From an endosymbiont of Galathealinum brachiosum (GTDB taxonomy: Bacteria; Pseudomonadota; Gammaproteobacteria; SZUA-229), in contig QFXC01000013.1 in NCBI GenBank assembly GCA_003349885.1, forward strand, positions 620,001-684,000: 64,000 nucleotides of DNA, read 5' to 3'. Shown here in pieces: positions 10,021 through 18,676 of this stretch (position 1 is its first letter; each line of letters begins with the position of its first letter). The position numbers and the translations under genes were made by a program. The notes under the pieces were generated by a model. It saw nothing but the letters and a program-made list of their open reading frames with translations. It had not been told where the DNA came from and did no database searches.

Positions 10021-10806
10021 ATGCATACTTTATCAGCAATAATCATAAGCATGAATGAAGAAGACAGAATCACACCTTGCATGGAATCATTAAAAAATTA
10101 TGTTGATGAAATTATTGTATTTGATTCAGGAAGTACAGATAAAACAGTTGATATTGTTAAGCGATATACAGATAAAGTATGGGTTACTGAAACATGGCCA
10201 GGTGATGGATTCCAGAAACAACTGGCTCTTGATCAAGCAAGCTGTGACTGGGTTTTAATGATAGATGCCGATGAATACCTTGATATCGAAATGAAATCAG
10301 CAATCACTGATATTCTGTCACAAGATATGATTACTGAAACAGCTTTCAAGCTCCCCTGGGGGAACATCATTCTTGGCAAGCAACTACGATATGGCAGATC
10401 AGCAAGAGCACCTGTTCGACTATTCAAACGCATAGGATCTCATATTACTCAGGTAGTAGTACATGGCCAGGTAGTAACTGAAGGAAAGATATCGACTATT
10501 AAGAAAGGTTTTCTAATGCATAATTCATTAAGAAACTTTGAGCACCTGTTGGAAAAAAATCGTAGTTACTCATGGGAAACAACACTAAAATATTTTTCTC
10601 AAAAAAAGCGAAGCTTTGGTATAGAAATCGCTGTACTTAGAGCTTTATGGACATTTATCCATATATTCATACTTCGTTTAGGGTTTCTTGACGGGCACAG
10701 AGGCTTATTGATGGCTGTTATGTTTGCTCAAGCATCATTTAATAAATATGCAGGTTTATGGTATTTAGAAAATGAAGAAAAAAATAAAACTAATCCTGAC
10801 CTATAG
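10021..10806 (+). CDS. Glycosyltransferase family 2, WaaE-like (second copy)
   Basis: A 261-residue GT-A enzyme, paralogous in layout to the minus-strand gene ending at 7108. It has the GT2 start LSAIIISMNEE, FDSGSTDKT and MIDADEY as the DxD metal site. The C-terminal part, ending LGFLDGHRGLLMAVMFAQAS, closely parallels the other copy (RGFLDGYQGFLISVIQMQ), which supports a shared WaaE/KdtX-like ancestry. It probably adds a hexose to LPS core or a related acceptor. Its stop lies 2 bases from the end of the convergent polysialyltransferase-like gene. Confidence 0.8.
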   Translation: MHTLSAIIISMNEEDRITPCMESLKNYVDEIIVFDSGSTDKTVDIVKRYTDKVWVTETWPGDGFQKQLALDQASCDWVLMIDADEYLDIEMKSAITDILSQDMITETAFKLPWGNIILGKQLRYGRSARAPVRLFKRIGSHITQVVVHGQVVTEGKISTIKKGFLMHNSLRNFEHLLEKNRSYSWETTLKYFSQKKRSFGIEIAVLRALWTFIHIFILRLGFLDGHRGLLMAVMFAQASFNKYAGLWYLENEEKNKTNPDL

Positions 10807-10808
10807 AT

Positions 10809-11885
10809 TCAATAATCAGACTCTACAATAAAGTTATCATTTATTGTAGCTTCATAACTTGCGTATATCGATTCAACTTTTTCACGTATTATACTATTTT
10901 CCATATTTAGTCTAAATGAAATTATCTTTAACTCATCGCCAAAAATCAGTCTACAGCTATCAAGTGCGGCCGAATAAAATGAAGCCAGCACTATAGGGCG
11001 TGGTCCAATAAATGCTAATTGATATTCAATAGGGTAATCAAATAAAACAACTTTAATACCCAGTTTATTTTTAATTAAATCAAGTTTCTCAGCTGAATCT
11101 CTTCGATGCGCAATATAAATAAGGGGCTTTTGACCGAAATATTTTTTAACTTTACTTAACTGCGTTAAATACTCATCTTGAGTGATAATAGTAATTTCAC
11201 TAAGAGGCGAGCCAATAAAGTAAGCTTCGTCTATAGTCGGAAGAGAATCAACATTTGACCTTAAATAATTAAACTCATTCTTTACAACTCGATCTGTACT
11301 TCGAACAGATATGTCATACGCAGTAAAAAAACAGGCCTTATCCTCTTCCTGTTCTTTAATTCCCTGTATTAATCTTTTACCATAGAGCTTTATTTTTTTT
11401 GAGAGTTTAATATTTGAATTTTTATTAAATCCATTTTTTCGTTTTTCAGATAAGTCTAGCGTGCCATTTCCATCATCTAAAAAAACAAGTTCACGATGTG
11501 GCGTCACATTAATAAAATGATTCATATAGACATAATTTGTGTATCCAACAACAATATACTCAACATCACCGAGATATCTACTTATTTTATTAAGTCTTGG
11601 AACATAAAAAAATGAACGTTTAAAATATTTTGACTGCTGTAGCTTGCCAAATATTGATGTGATATTTTTTAAAAATGGACTACCGAAGAATAAATTTATT
11701 TCATTTAAAGAAACAACATCACACCACTCATCAATTGATTCTGTTAATGCCTGAATTTGTGGCTGGCTTTTTCTATCTGCCATAATTATGACAATACAAT
11801 CATCTTTTGACAACTTAAAGTAATGCTTTGCTTCAATTGCATTTAATAATTGCAACGGAGTTTTAATTAAAAAAACACTTTTCAT
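10809..11885 (-). CDS. Polysialyltransferase / GT52-like protein (tentative)
   Basis: A 358-residue protein starting KSVFLIKTPLQLLNAIEA, resembling the beginning of the GT52 and alpha-2,8-polysialyltransferase group. ELVFLDDGNGT near residue 125 and the late block IVLASFYSAALDSC fit the acceptor and CMP-binding halves of those GT-B enzymes. Such proteins transfer sialic acid or related nonulosonic acids from CMP donors to LPS or capsule. Its position as the last gene of the nonulosonate operon supports a role in attaching that sugar. The assignment rests on pattern and context rather than a clear catalytic motif. Confidence 0.55.
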   Translation of the reverse strand: MKSVFLIKTPLQLLNAIEAKHYFKLSKDDCIVIIMADRKSQPQIQALTESIDEWCDVVSLNEINLFFGSPFLKNITSIFGKLQQSKYFKRSFFYVPRLNKISRYLGDVEYIVVGYTNYVYMNHFINVTPHRELVFLDDGNGTLDLSEKRKNGFNKNSNIKLSKKIKLYGKRLIQGIKEQEEDKACFFTAYDISVRSTDRVVKNEFNYLRSNVDSLPTIDEAYFIGSPLSEITIITQDEYLTQLSKVKKYFGQKPLIYIAHRRDSAEKLDLIKNKLGIKVVLFDYPIEYQLAFIGPRPIVLASFYSAALDSCRLIFGDELKIISFRLNMENSIIREKVESIYASYEATINDNFIVESDY

Positions 11886-11932
11886 TTTTAACTCATTATT
11901 CTTTTAATTATTAGCTCAAATAACTAACTGGT

Positions 11933-12967
11933 TTAATGTTTATTATTACTTTCCATTTTATTAACAATACTTACATAATCGTCTGGCAAACCCATATCAA
12001 TCCAGTAATCATTTATTTCATACGATTTATTAACATAACCCTCATCATTCAACAGTGTAAATAATGTAGGTAAGTCAAAAAACTCATTTTTAGGTACGTG
12101 CTTCAAAACATCAGGACTCAGAACATAAATCCCAGTATTTATATAATAATTATGCTCAGGTTTTTCCTGCAAATTAAGTATATTATTCTGACTATCTATT
12201 TCGATTACACCATAAGGTATCTGATAGCTACTCTTTCTTACGCACATAGTGGCACTTGAATTGTTTTTATTATGATAATCTAGCAACTTTTCATAATCAA
12301 CTGAAGTAATAACGTCACCATTAGTCACAAAGAATGGCTCTTTAATTTCAGTATTAATTAAGCTTAAAGCACCGCCAGTTCCTAATCGTTTTGTCTCTTC
12401 AAGGTATTTAATTTCAACACCCAACTCATAACCATCTTTAAAGTGTTGCCTGATAATTTCAGATTTATAATTAACACTTAAAATAAACTTAGTAAAACCA
12501 TGAGAAATGAACATCTCCATAATATGCTCAAGCATAGGTTTATCACCAACCATCAACATCGGCTTAGGCGTATGTTTTGTCAAATCGCCTAATCTAGTAC
12601 CTAAACCGCCAGCCATAATAACAACCCAATTAGGCTTTAAATCAAACTCTTCATCATCAAGCGTAATAACATCCTGCAAGACCATATTACTATCAACAAT
12701 TGGCATGTGTTTTCTATGAAGTTCTTTTAATTTATGTACAACCTGTTTTCTTGTTGCATTAATATCCATAACAACTGGGTCTTTATTAATAATCTCAAGT
12801 AAATTCGTCTTATCATCTAGTATTGCTCGTCTGATATCACCATCAGTAAGGATACCAACCAGTTTATTAGCATCATCTACCACGGCCAAAAAACCATTAC
12901 CATTGGTATCAATCATTCTGATAGCTTCTTTGAATGTCGACTTACTTGATAGAACTAGGTTTTTCAT
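11933..12967 (-). CDS. CBS-domain nucleotidyltransferase (PtmE-like)
   Basis: A 344-residue protein with two CBS motifs (about residues 1-110) fused to a sugar-1-phosphate nucleotidyltransferase. The NTP site is AGGLGTRLGDLTKHTPKPM at 119-137, and FVTNGDV later provides the metal-binding Asp. The architecture matches PtmE of the Campylobacter legionaminic acid pathway, which makes GDP-glucosamine from GTP and glucosamine-1-phosphate; here the base and sugar are unproven. CBS pairs usually bind adenine nucleotides and may sense energy state. The start overlaps the upstream synthase by 4 bases (ATGA type), indicating translational coupling. Confidence 0.8.
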   Translation of the reverse strand: MKNLVLSSKSTFKEAIRMIDTNGNGFLAVVDDANKLVGILTDGDIRRAILDDKTNLLEIINKDPVVMDINATRKQVVHKLKELHRKHMPIVDSNMVLQDVITLDDEEFDLKPNWVVIMAGGLGTRLGDLTKHTPKPMLMVGDKPMLEHIMEMFISHGFTKFILSVNYKSEIIRQHFKDGYELGVEIKYLEETKRLGTGGALSLINTEIKEPFFVTNGDVITSVDYEKLLDYHNKNNSSATMCVRKSSYQIPYGVIEIDSQNNILNLQEKPEHNYYINTGIYVLSPDVLKHVPKNEFFDLPTLFTLLNDEGYVNKSYEINDYWIDMGLPDDYVSIVNKMESNNKH

Positions 12968-13947
12968 AATATATTCTTTTGAAGAAATGCAGAATCATAT
13001 TCCACATTATATTTTAATGTTTTTCCAATTAAAAGCTGGGGATCATCAATAGCACTCTCATTATCTATCGTTTTCATATTGATGTCATTTTCAGATAAGA
13101 TGCAACCTACCAACAAATCTCTAGCCGCTACTGGTACCTTCTGCCTATTCCTGTAATTTATTTCTTTTTCATTCATAACAAAAAGATGATCGTCGTTTAA
13201 ATCAAGAATTTCGTCAAGATACGTAAGCTTATTAACTATACTTTTTAACTTATCTATCCCTACAGCAGATTGAAAATCAATTCGTTCCTTTCCTTCATTT
13301 ATTGTTATATGTTTTTCAAATACTCTCGCACCTAATGCGTAAGCATACTCATTACTTGTTACTGACATCTCACTGTCATATGATGAATGATCTGCATATC
13401 CAATAGTACAATTAGGATACATACTAACTAACTCTTTTATTCTTCCTAATTTTATGTCATTCAGGTCGGATGGAAATGATTGAAAGCCAACCATTAAAGT
13501 TACATCTCTGCTTTTATGCTTATTAACTAGAAACGCAATTTCATCAAGCGTTCTACCTCCTACACCTAATATTAATGGCACAGAAAATTCATCTAATTTC
13601 GATAATAATTTTTTATCTTTAAATGATACAGAATGTATTTCAACATACCTAACATCAAAGCTAGAAATCAACTCAAAAGCGCCCACATCAATAGGCATTA
13701 AAATAATGTCCAGACCAATACTTTTAGCATGTTCAAAAATTTCTTTCCAGTCATCTATAGAAAACACCCACTTTTTAGCATCTTGATAAGAAGAGTGACG
13801 TGTCGACATAAGTTGATTTAAGTCCATCAAAACTTGAAATTTAATACCTTGTAACCCGGCATTTTTAGCTTCATCAATTAGCTTTAATAAGTATTCTTTA
13901 TCGCCTTCATGATGAAATGCTGTTTCAGCATATATATAAAAACTCAT
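12964..13947 (-). CDS. Second, divergent NeuB-family nonulosonate synthase
   Basis: A 327-residue member of the N-acetylneuraminate synthase family, which condenses phosphoenolpyruvate with a hexosamine to form a nine-carbon sugar. It keeps GIKFQ, GYADHS and FEKHI from the TIM barrel and a C-terminal antifreeze-like SAF region (VPVAARDLLVG, then LLIGKTL). It departs from the usual form: the N-terminal EIGxNHxG motif is replaced by AETAFHHEGD, and the active-site stretch after the EKH motif reads DFQSAVG. A standard synthase is encoded 1.3 kb upstream in the same operon, so this copy probably makes a different product or has altered specificity. The gap to the SpsF-like gene is 3 bases. Confidence 0.75.
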   Translation of the reverse strand: MSFYIYAETAFHHEGDKEYLLKLIDEAKNAGLQGIKFQVLMDLNQLMSTRHSSYQDAKKWVFSIDDWKEIFEHAKSIGLDIILMPIDVGAFELISSFDVRYVEIHSVSFKDKKLLSKLDEFSVPLILGVGGRTLDEIAFLVNKHKSRDVTLMVGFQSFPSDLNDIKLGRIKELVSMYPNCTIGYADHSSYDSEMSVTSNEYAYALGARVFEKHITINEGKERIDFQSAVGIDKLKSIVNKLTYLDEILDLNDDHLFVMNEKEINYRNRQKVPVAARDLLVGCILSENDINMKTIDNESAIDDPQLLIGKTLKYNVEYDSAFLQKNIL

Positions 13948-13950
13948 TAA

Positions 13951-14760
13951 TCACCCAATTTCAAAATAATTTGATTCTTTAATACGCTTATTCATATCTT
14001 CCTGAAACTCATCGAAACTTATTTCTTTTCCATATGGCATCTTTATATTTCCTGATGACTCTATTTTACTATTCGCTATTTTATTCTCATCTATAATTGC
14101 AACAATATCTTTTAAATTGATTTTCAAGGGATTTCCAGAATAATATTCTAAAATGCTTTTTGTTCGATCTAGATCTTTATTGGTATCAACCGTAACGGTG
14201 TAGTTAGAACATGATTTAAGATCTCTAATATTTACAACGCCACATTTAAAATGTTCTGGCTTAAACATATACAGCAACAGATATTCACTTATAGCAGGAT
14301 CAATTAGATCAAAACATTCTTTAACGGCCGTCAACTTCATAACTTCTGCTGTTGCCCCTACTGGAACATCAATAATCCTGGTGTAATCCAGGTCATTTAA
14401 ATTATGAATATTTATTTGTTCTTCTAAATATTCATAAGATGTAAATACGTTGTCACCTGTAATTCTTATAACATTATCAGCACACTCATTATTGCCTACT
14501 GAAATCATCCTCTCGATAACAGCATCAGGAGAGCCTCTATATATCTTGATTTCATTCCTACTAGCTACATCCTCCAAAATATCATCTACAGCTTCATGTG
14601 ATGTGCATAAATATATTTCATTAATATTATTAACTAACTTTAATCTTTGTATCATAAAATCAAGCATTGTGAAGTCTTCAACAACATTTCTTAAAACTTT
14701 TAGCGGAAGCCTCGTTGAGACAGTTCTAGCTATGATGCAGGCAATAGTTTTTTTACTCAT
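13951..14760 (-). CDS. SpsF-like cytidylyltransferase family protein
   Basis: A protein of about 269 residues in the SpsF group (CMP-Kdo synthetase homologues). The N-terminus IACIIARTVSTRLPLKVL has the R-x-x-S-T-R-L-P-x-K nucleotide-binding pattern; RITGDNVFTS provides the later metal-binding Asp. It may activate a nonulosonic acid as its CMP form, as no classical NeuA/LegF is visible in the operon. I chose the ATG at 14760; an upstream TTG at 14778 would add six residues. The ATG overlaps the end of the YhcH-like gene by 8 bases. Confidence 0.7.
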   Translation of the reverse strand: MSKKTIACIIARTVSTRLPLKVLRNVVEDFTMLDFMIQRLKLVNNINEIYLCTSHEAVDDILEDVASRNEIKIYRGSPDAVIERMISVGNNECADNVIRITGDNVFTSYEYLEEQINIHNLNDLDYTRIIDVPVGATAEVMKLTAVKECFDLIDPAISEYLLLYMFKPEHFKCGVVNIRDLKSCSNYTVTVDTNKDLDRTKSILEYYSGNPLKINLKDIVAIIDENKIANSKIESSGNIKMPYGKEISFDEFQEDMNKRIKESNYFEIG

Positions 14761-15244
14761 AGTGAAATACTTTTTCAAATAAATTTAATTTAATTTTAAC
14801 AACCAACTTAACGACATTCGAGCAATCGCAGCCTGCCTTAACCCCAGTTTTATGCACATCTTCAAACATAAACACGCCTGCTTTTCCAGGTTCCAATATA
14901 ATATTTTTTACTTTTTTATCGGAGTTATATAAATAATAATCGTTATCAATATCTGACTCAAAACATTCTAACGAATTATCAAACTTTAATAATTCTATTT
15001 TTTCACAACCATCAAGAACAATATGCACATCAATATATTTTTTGTGCGATTCAAACACGCTTTCAGGCTTTAGAGTGGCATGCATTGCGATGCAAAAAAC
15101 ATCTTCATTTAATATTATTTTTTCAGCTTCACCCAATTCAAGTGTTGTTGCTTTAATTTTACATCTATCGATAAAATCAATAATATTATTATCATCAAAT
15201 AAATTATTTAATAGTCCATCACTTAAACTTACAATATATGCCAT
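14753..15244 (-). CDS. YhcH/YjgK/YiaL family protein (sugar anomerase-like)
   Basis: A 163-residue cupin-like protein of the YhcH (DUF386) family. Family features are HKKYIDVHIVLDG in the middle and GVFMFEDVHKTGV near the end, which supply the metal-binding His and acidic residues. E. coli YhcH (NanQ) is an N-acetylneuraminate anomerase that opens the ring for the aldolase. Here it sits among biosynthetic rather than catabolic genes, suggesting a ring-form role for the nonulosonic acid or its precursor. The ATG at 15244 is preferred over the adjacent GTG at 15247. Confidence 0.75.
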   Translation of the reverse strand: MAYIVSLSDGLLNNLFDDNNIIDFIDRCKIKATTLELGEAEKIILNEDVFCIAMHATLKPESVFESHKKYIDVHIVLDGCEKIELLKFDNSLECFESDIDNDYYLYNSDKKVKNIILEPGKAGVFMFEDVHKTGVKAGCDCSNVVKLVVKIKLNLFEKVFHYE

Positions 15245-15269
15245 CACTTATACCTAACTAATGAACCAG

Positions 15270-16331
15270 TCAATCAAAATCGCTTAATAATAACGTTTTA
15301 TCTTTTTTAGTGTCATTTTTGAACTTACGCCCCAGAACATAATCTATCTCGCCAGGCCTGATACCTGTTCCTGGACGCTTATAAACAAAATCTTCTTTCG
15401 TTAATACATGCCCTTTTCTCACGTCTACGTTTAATGTCGCGCTTCTTCTGAATTTTTCTCTTTTTTCAATTTCTTCAGGGGATAATACTTTATATGAGCT
15501 ACCTAAAGTTCTATATACCTTATTTCCTTCTTCACAAATTATTTTTAGATCCTTTTCATCAGCAGACACTTTATGATCCCAGCCAAACATCTCCTTATCT
15601 AAAGTAAAATGTTTTTCAATTACTTTCACTCCTTTCCCAATTGCCGCTAAAGGCACGGAAAAACCAAGCGTGTGGTCTGAATAACCAATTTCACAATCAT
15701 ATAATGCATTTAATGTGTCTATAAAATTAAGATTAACAATTTCATCTCTAGGTGGATAAATAGATACTGTATGTAATAGAGAGAAGTTATCAAACTTTTT
15801 ACTTTTAAATAAATTATAAACAGCATCAATTTCCTGCAAATCAGCCATGCCTGTTGATATAAGTATAGGCAAACCTGTATCTATTGCAGCTTCAATCATT
15901 TCCAGATTATCCGCATCCATCGAAGCCAGCTTAATAAAACTACTATTTATTTCTTTTAAAAAATAAACGCCATCAGCATCAACAGGTGTACAGCCAAAAT
16001 CAATACCTATATCATCACAATATTTTTTAAAAACACCAAGCTGTTCTTTGTCATTAATAAACTCATCTATCTGCTCTGATACACCATCAAGATTTAATTC
16101 TTTTGTTTCCCATTTATCGATGTTTTCTATTTTTACTGAACCCTCATCTAAATCAGACATATACTGCTCTGTAAACAGGTTTTCTTTAGTAAAATACTGA
16201 AACTTAACTGCATCAGCTCCGCAATCTTTAGCTGACTTTATCATTTTCAAACCGAGCTCTGTATTTCCATTGTGATTACATCCAATTTCAGCAATTATAT
16301 ATGGCTTATTTAATTCTTTAAAAATCATCAT
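15270..16331 (-). CDS. NeuB-family nonulosonate synthase (LegI/PseI/NeuB type)
   Basis: A 353-residue synthase that joins phosphoenolpyruvate to a 6-carbon amino sugar to give a sialic-acid-like product. It has the classical motifs: IAEIGCNHNG, AVKFQYF, IGYSDHTLG and EKHFTLD in the barrel, then a C-terminal SAF domain with RRSATLNVDV and KRPGTGIRPGE. That last motif and the dehydratase and aminotransferase upstream make a legionaminic or pseudaminic acid-type substrate more likely than ManNAc. The start (two adjacent ATGs at 16331 and 16328) overlaps the preceding glycosyltransferase gene, so translation is probably coupled. Confidence 0.85.
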   Translation of the reverse strand: MMIFKELNKPYIIAEIGCNHNGNTELGLKMIKSAKDCGADAVKFQYFTKENLFTEQYMSDLDEGSVKIENIDKWETKELNLDGVSEQIDEFINDKEQLGVFKKYCDDIGIDFGCTPVDADGVYFLKEINSSFIKLASMDADNLEMIEAAIDTGLPILISTGMADLQEIDAVYNLFKSKKFDNFSLLHTVSIYPPRDEIVNLNFIDTLNALYDCEIGYSDHTLGFSVPLAAIGKGVKVIEKHFTLDKEMFGWDHKVSADEKDLKIICEEGNKVYRTLGSSYKVLSPEEIEKREKFRRSATLNVDVRKGHVLTKEDFVYKRPGTGIRPGEIDYVLGRKFKNDTKKDKTLLLSDFD

Positions 16332-17232
16332 ATAACTCTTTCTTTAATTTAATATTTTCCCACCAACAAAATTTATTAGTATTAAATCGTGCATTAATAA
16401 TACTTATATATTTATCTTTACCGATTTCTTCTATAAATCTTTCTAATTCAATCACGTCAGAATATAACTCTTCAAACTCAGCGCATACGTGCCTAAAATA
16501 ATTATAATGTGATTTTTTTATACTAATTCCTTGCGCCAGCCTATCTTCAGTCAGCTTAAAATCAAACCCTACAAATGATTCATCGTGTTGTCTATAGTTT
16601 GCAAAAGTCTTATCTAACTTAAGGCCTTTACCGCCATCAATTAACACTTTTGTAGCTATAAACCAATCAAGTGCGCGTATATCATCAGGAAACATCATAT
16701 CTCTATAATTATATTCAGTTAAATTAATAGCCATACTTCCAAACCCGATATAATTAAATGATTTTATATGTTTCCAATTATCAATATCACGCGGGATGCT
16801 CCTACTACCAAAAAACGACTCTTTACCCAGTCTATTAAGGTTTTTATCCACAATGTAAAAATCATTAAACACAAACGAATAATTATCAATTTTATTTCTT
16901 ATTTCTTTTACCCTGTTGCAATCAACATTCTCATCAAAATCAGAAAATATTAATACATCCGCATTAAGATCATATGATAAATCTATCAGGCGCTTCCTTA
17001 ACTCAATGTGTGTTTGTTTATTTGTTACATCAAACACATGAATAGTTAAGTGATTACTGTTTAAACTTGCTATTTCGCTTCTTATCAACTCTCCATCTGC
17101 TTGATCATTAATGATCAAAACTTCAAAATCAATATCAACCTGACAGAATACAGACTTTAAATAATCATTTAAAAATAGTTTAAACTCTTTACACTCATAC
17201 ATTACCGTCGAATATATGATCTTTTTACTCAT
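16318..17232 (-). CDS. GT2-like glycosyltransferase (GT-A fold)
   Basis: A 304-residue protein resembling family 2 glycosyltransferases. It begins with a strand-turn pattern IIYSTVMYECKEF, then VLIINDQADG and FSDFDENVD, the last serving as the acidic metal-binding site. The later block RALDWFIATKVLIDGG is the usual acceptor-side helix. It is encoded inside the nonulosonate operon between PIG-L and NeuB, sharing a TGATG stop/start with PIG-L. It may transfer the operon's sugar or a neighbouring residue. The sequence is divergent, so the family call is moderate and the donor unknown. Confidence 0.6.
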   Translation of the reverse strand: MSKKIIYSTVMYECKEFKLFLNDYLKSVFCQVDIDFEVLIINDQADGELIRSEIASLNSNHLTIHVFDVTNKQTHIELRKRLIDLSYDLNADVLIFSDFDENVDCNRVKEIRNKIDNYSFVFNDFYIVDKNLNRLGKESFFGSRSIPRDIDNWKHIKSFNYIGFGSMAINLTEYNYRDMMFPDDIRALDWFIATKVLIDGGKGLKLDKTFANYRQHDESFVGFDFKLTEDRLAQGISIKKSHYNYFRHVCAEFEELYSDVIELERFIEEIGKDKYISIINARFNTNKFCWWENIKLKKELYDDF

Positions 17233-17891
17233 CAGCGAATTTCTTTTAATAATACAAAGCTCTCAGCATATTCACATCCAGCCGTGGAGCCTCTCAATGT
17301 TGATAGTGCCTTTAAACCTCTAATGCTTCTTGGAAATGGGTGTTCACCCACTTCACCTTCGTATAACTTCATTATTTCCAATTTCTTTTCAATATGATCT
17401 GTGATATCAACAAATACATTTGGAATATATGCATCTTCTTTTGTGCTGGGAGAGAACTCTGTTTCGCTTAATGTTTCCATCATGTATATTTTTTTAATAT
17501 ACGGGTATCTAAATGATTTAGTACAGCTATAAGCAGCTGAAAAGATTGCCCTATGATCGCTATGAACATCACTTTTAAATGGCAGATAGATTATAGTTGG
17601 TTGTATTTTTTGAATAACTTCTGATATTTTACCTACAAGATCACTAACCGAATATTCATCCACCCGCATAGTATCGAGTCTTAAGTTATGAGTGCTACTA
17701 AAGCCATACTCTTTACTTACTTTTGATATTTCCTCTTCTCTTTTATCATAATTTTCATCTGTAGCATTAAGACTTGTACATATCAACCAATGTATATTGT
17801 CACCTTCAAGTTTATGCTTTAATAGAGCGCCACCACAGCCCAACGTTTCATCGTCTGGATGTACAGCTAATACCAATACTTTATCATTCAT
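17232..17891 (-). CDS. PIG-L family deacetylase
   Basis: A 219-residue zinc-dependent N-deacetylase of the PIG-L/LmbE family. The zinc motif HPDDE is at residues 11-15 in AVHPDDETLGCGG, and the third ligand is in SDVHSDHRA. These enzymes remove N-acetyl groups from GlcNAc-containing molecules. In this operon the likely target is an acetamido group on a sugar nucleotide or on the nonulosonic acid, freeing an amine for a different acyl group. It starts at the TAATG junction with the GNAT gene, so the two are translationally coupled, which supports a deacetylate-then-acylate sequence (inference). Confidence 0.85.
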   Translation of the reverse strand: MNDKVLVLAVHPDDETLGCGGALLKHKLEGDNIHWLICTSLNATDENYDKREEEISKVSKEYGFSSTHNLRLDTMRVDEYSVSDLVGKISEVIQKIQPTIIYLPFKSDVHSDHRAIFSAAYSCTKSFRYPYIKKIYMMETLSETEFSPSTKEDAYIPNVFVDITDHIEKKLEIMKLYEGEVGEHPFPRSIRGLKALSTLRGSTAGCEYAESFVLLKEIR

Positions 17892-18676
17892 TAGAAAACG
17901 TCCGACATTATTAAATCAACCTTAAAATTGCATCCACTCATATGCTCATCAAATATTTTATAACCAAAGGCGTAGTCAAATGACTTCTCATTATCATAAT
18001 CATTACAATCACTTACATATAAATTATATTTTCTATTCTTATCTAATGAATCAAAATAATTATCATGAAAAATCAGATCATGTTCGTTTTCAAATTCTTT
18101 ATATATTACATTTCCATCTTTAATATATTTCATGCCCGGCTTAGATAAACGCCAATTCAACATCAATTCATCATCAAGACTAAACTCAATCTGATTTTTA
18201 CTTTTTTTTGAGCTTTCTCTCGGCAATTTATCACTCGTAAGCTCAACTACACAACCCTGTGTGTCGATTGTCCATCCTAGCCTCTTTTTGAATCCAGGGG
18301 CAGAATTCATGTTAGGAAACCCATAAACTAGAGAATAATTTAATTTTTTAGCTTCCTCATAAACCACATTAGCTTGCTCAATAAACAAACCATGCCTTCT
18401 ATAACTCACATCAACCATAGTCGTCATAGACAATGCAGCCAATATACCTGTCCCATTATATTTCAGCCTTACAGGAATAACGGCATAATGGCCGACTAAA
18501 GCGCCTTCATGATAATACAATGAAACAACAGGGTCACCACAGGGATTCTCAATATAAGCCCACTCCCATAGCTTTTCATCGAGCTCAGCGTTAAAGCTTT
18601 TATGAAACAATTTAATTATTTCTTTTTTATGTTTTTTTAACTCTAATTTATCTGTAATTAATATTTTTTCAAACAT
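17891..18676 (-). CDS. GNAT family N-acyltransferase
   Basis: A 261-residue GNAT protein. The acyl-CoA pyrophosphate loop is YRRHGLF, preceded by the strand MTTMVDVS, and NSAPGFKKRLGW resembles the end of the fold. The C-terminal 100 residues are an extension with no motif I recognise. In this operon it could acylate an amino group of the nonulosonic acid or its precursor with acetyl-CoA or another acyl-CoA. The neighbour upstream is a 3-hydroxyacyl-CoA dehydrogenase (8-base overlap) and downstream a deacetylase (1-base overlap). The acyl donor is not determinable from sequence. Confidence 0.75.
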   Translation of the reverse strand: MFEKILITDKLELKKHKKEIIKLFHKSFNAELDEKLWEWAYIENPCGDPVVSLYYHEGALVGHYAVIPVRLKYNGTGILAALSMTTMVDVSYRRHGLFIEQANVVYEEAKKLNYSLVYGFPNMNSAPGFKKRLGWTIDTQGCVVELTSDKLPRESSKKSKNQIEFSLDDELMLNWRLSKPGMKYIKDGNVIYKEFENEHDLIFHDNYFDSLDKNRKYNLYVSDCNDYDNEKSFDYAFGYKIFDEHMSGCNFKVDLIMSDVF

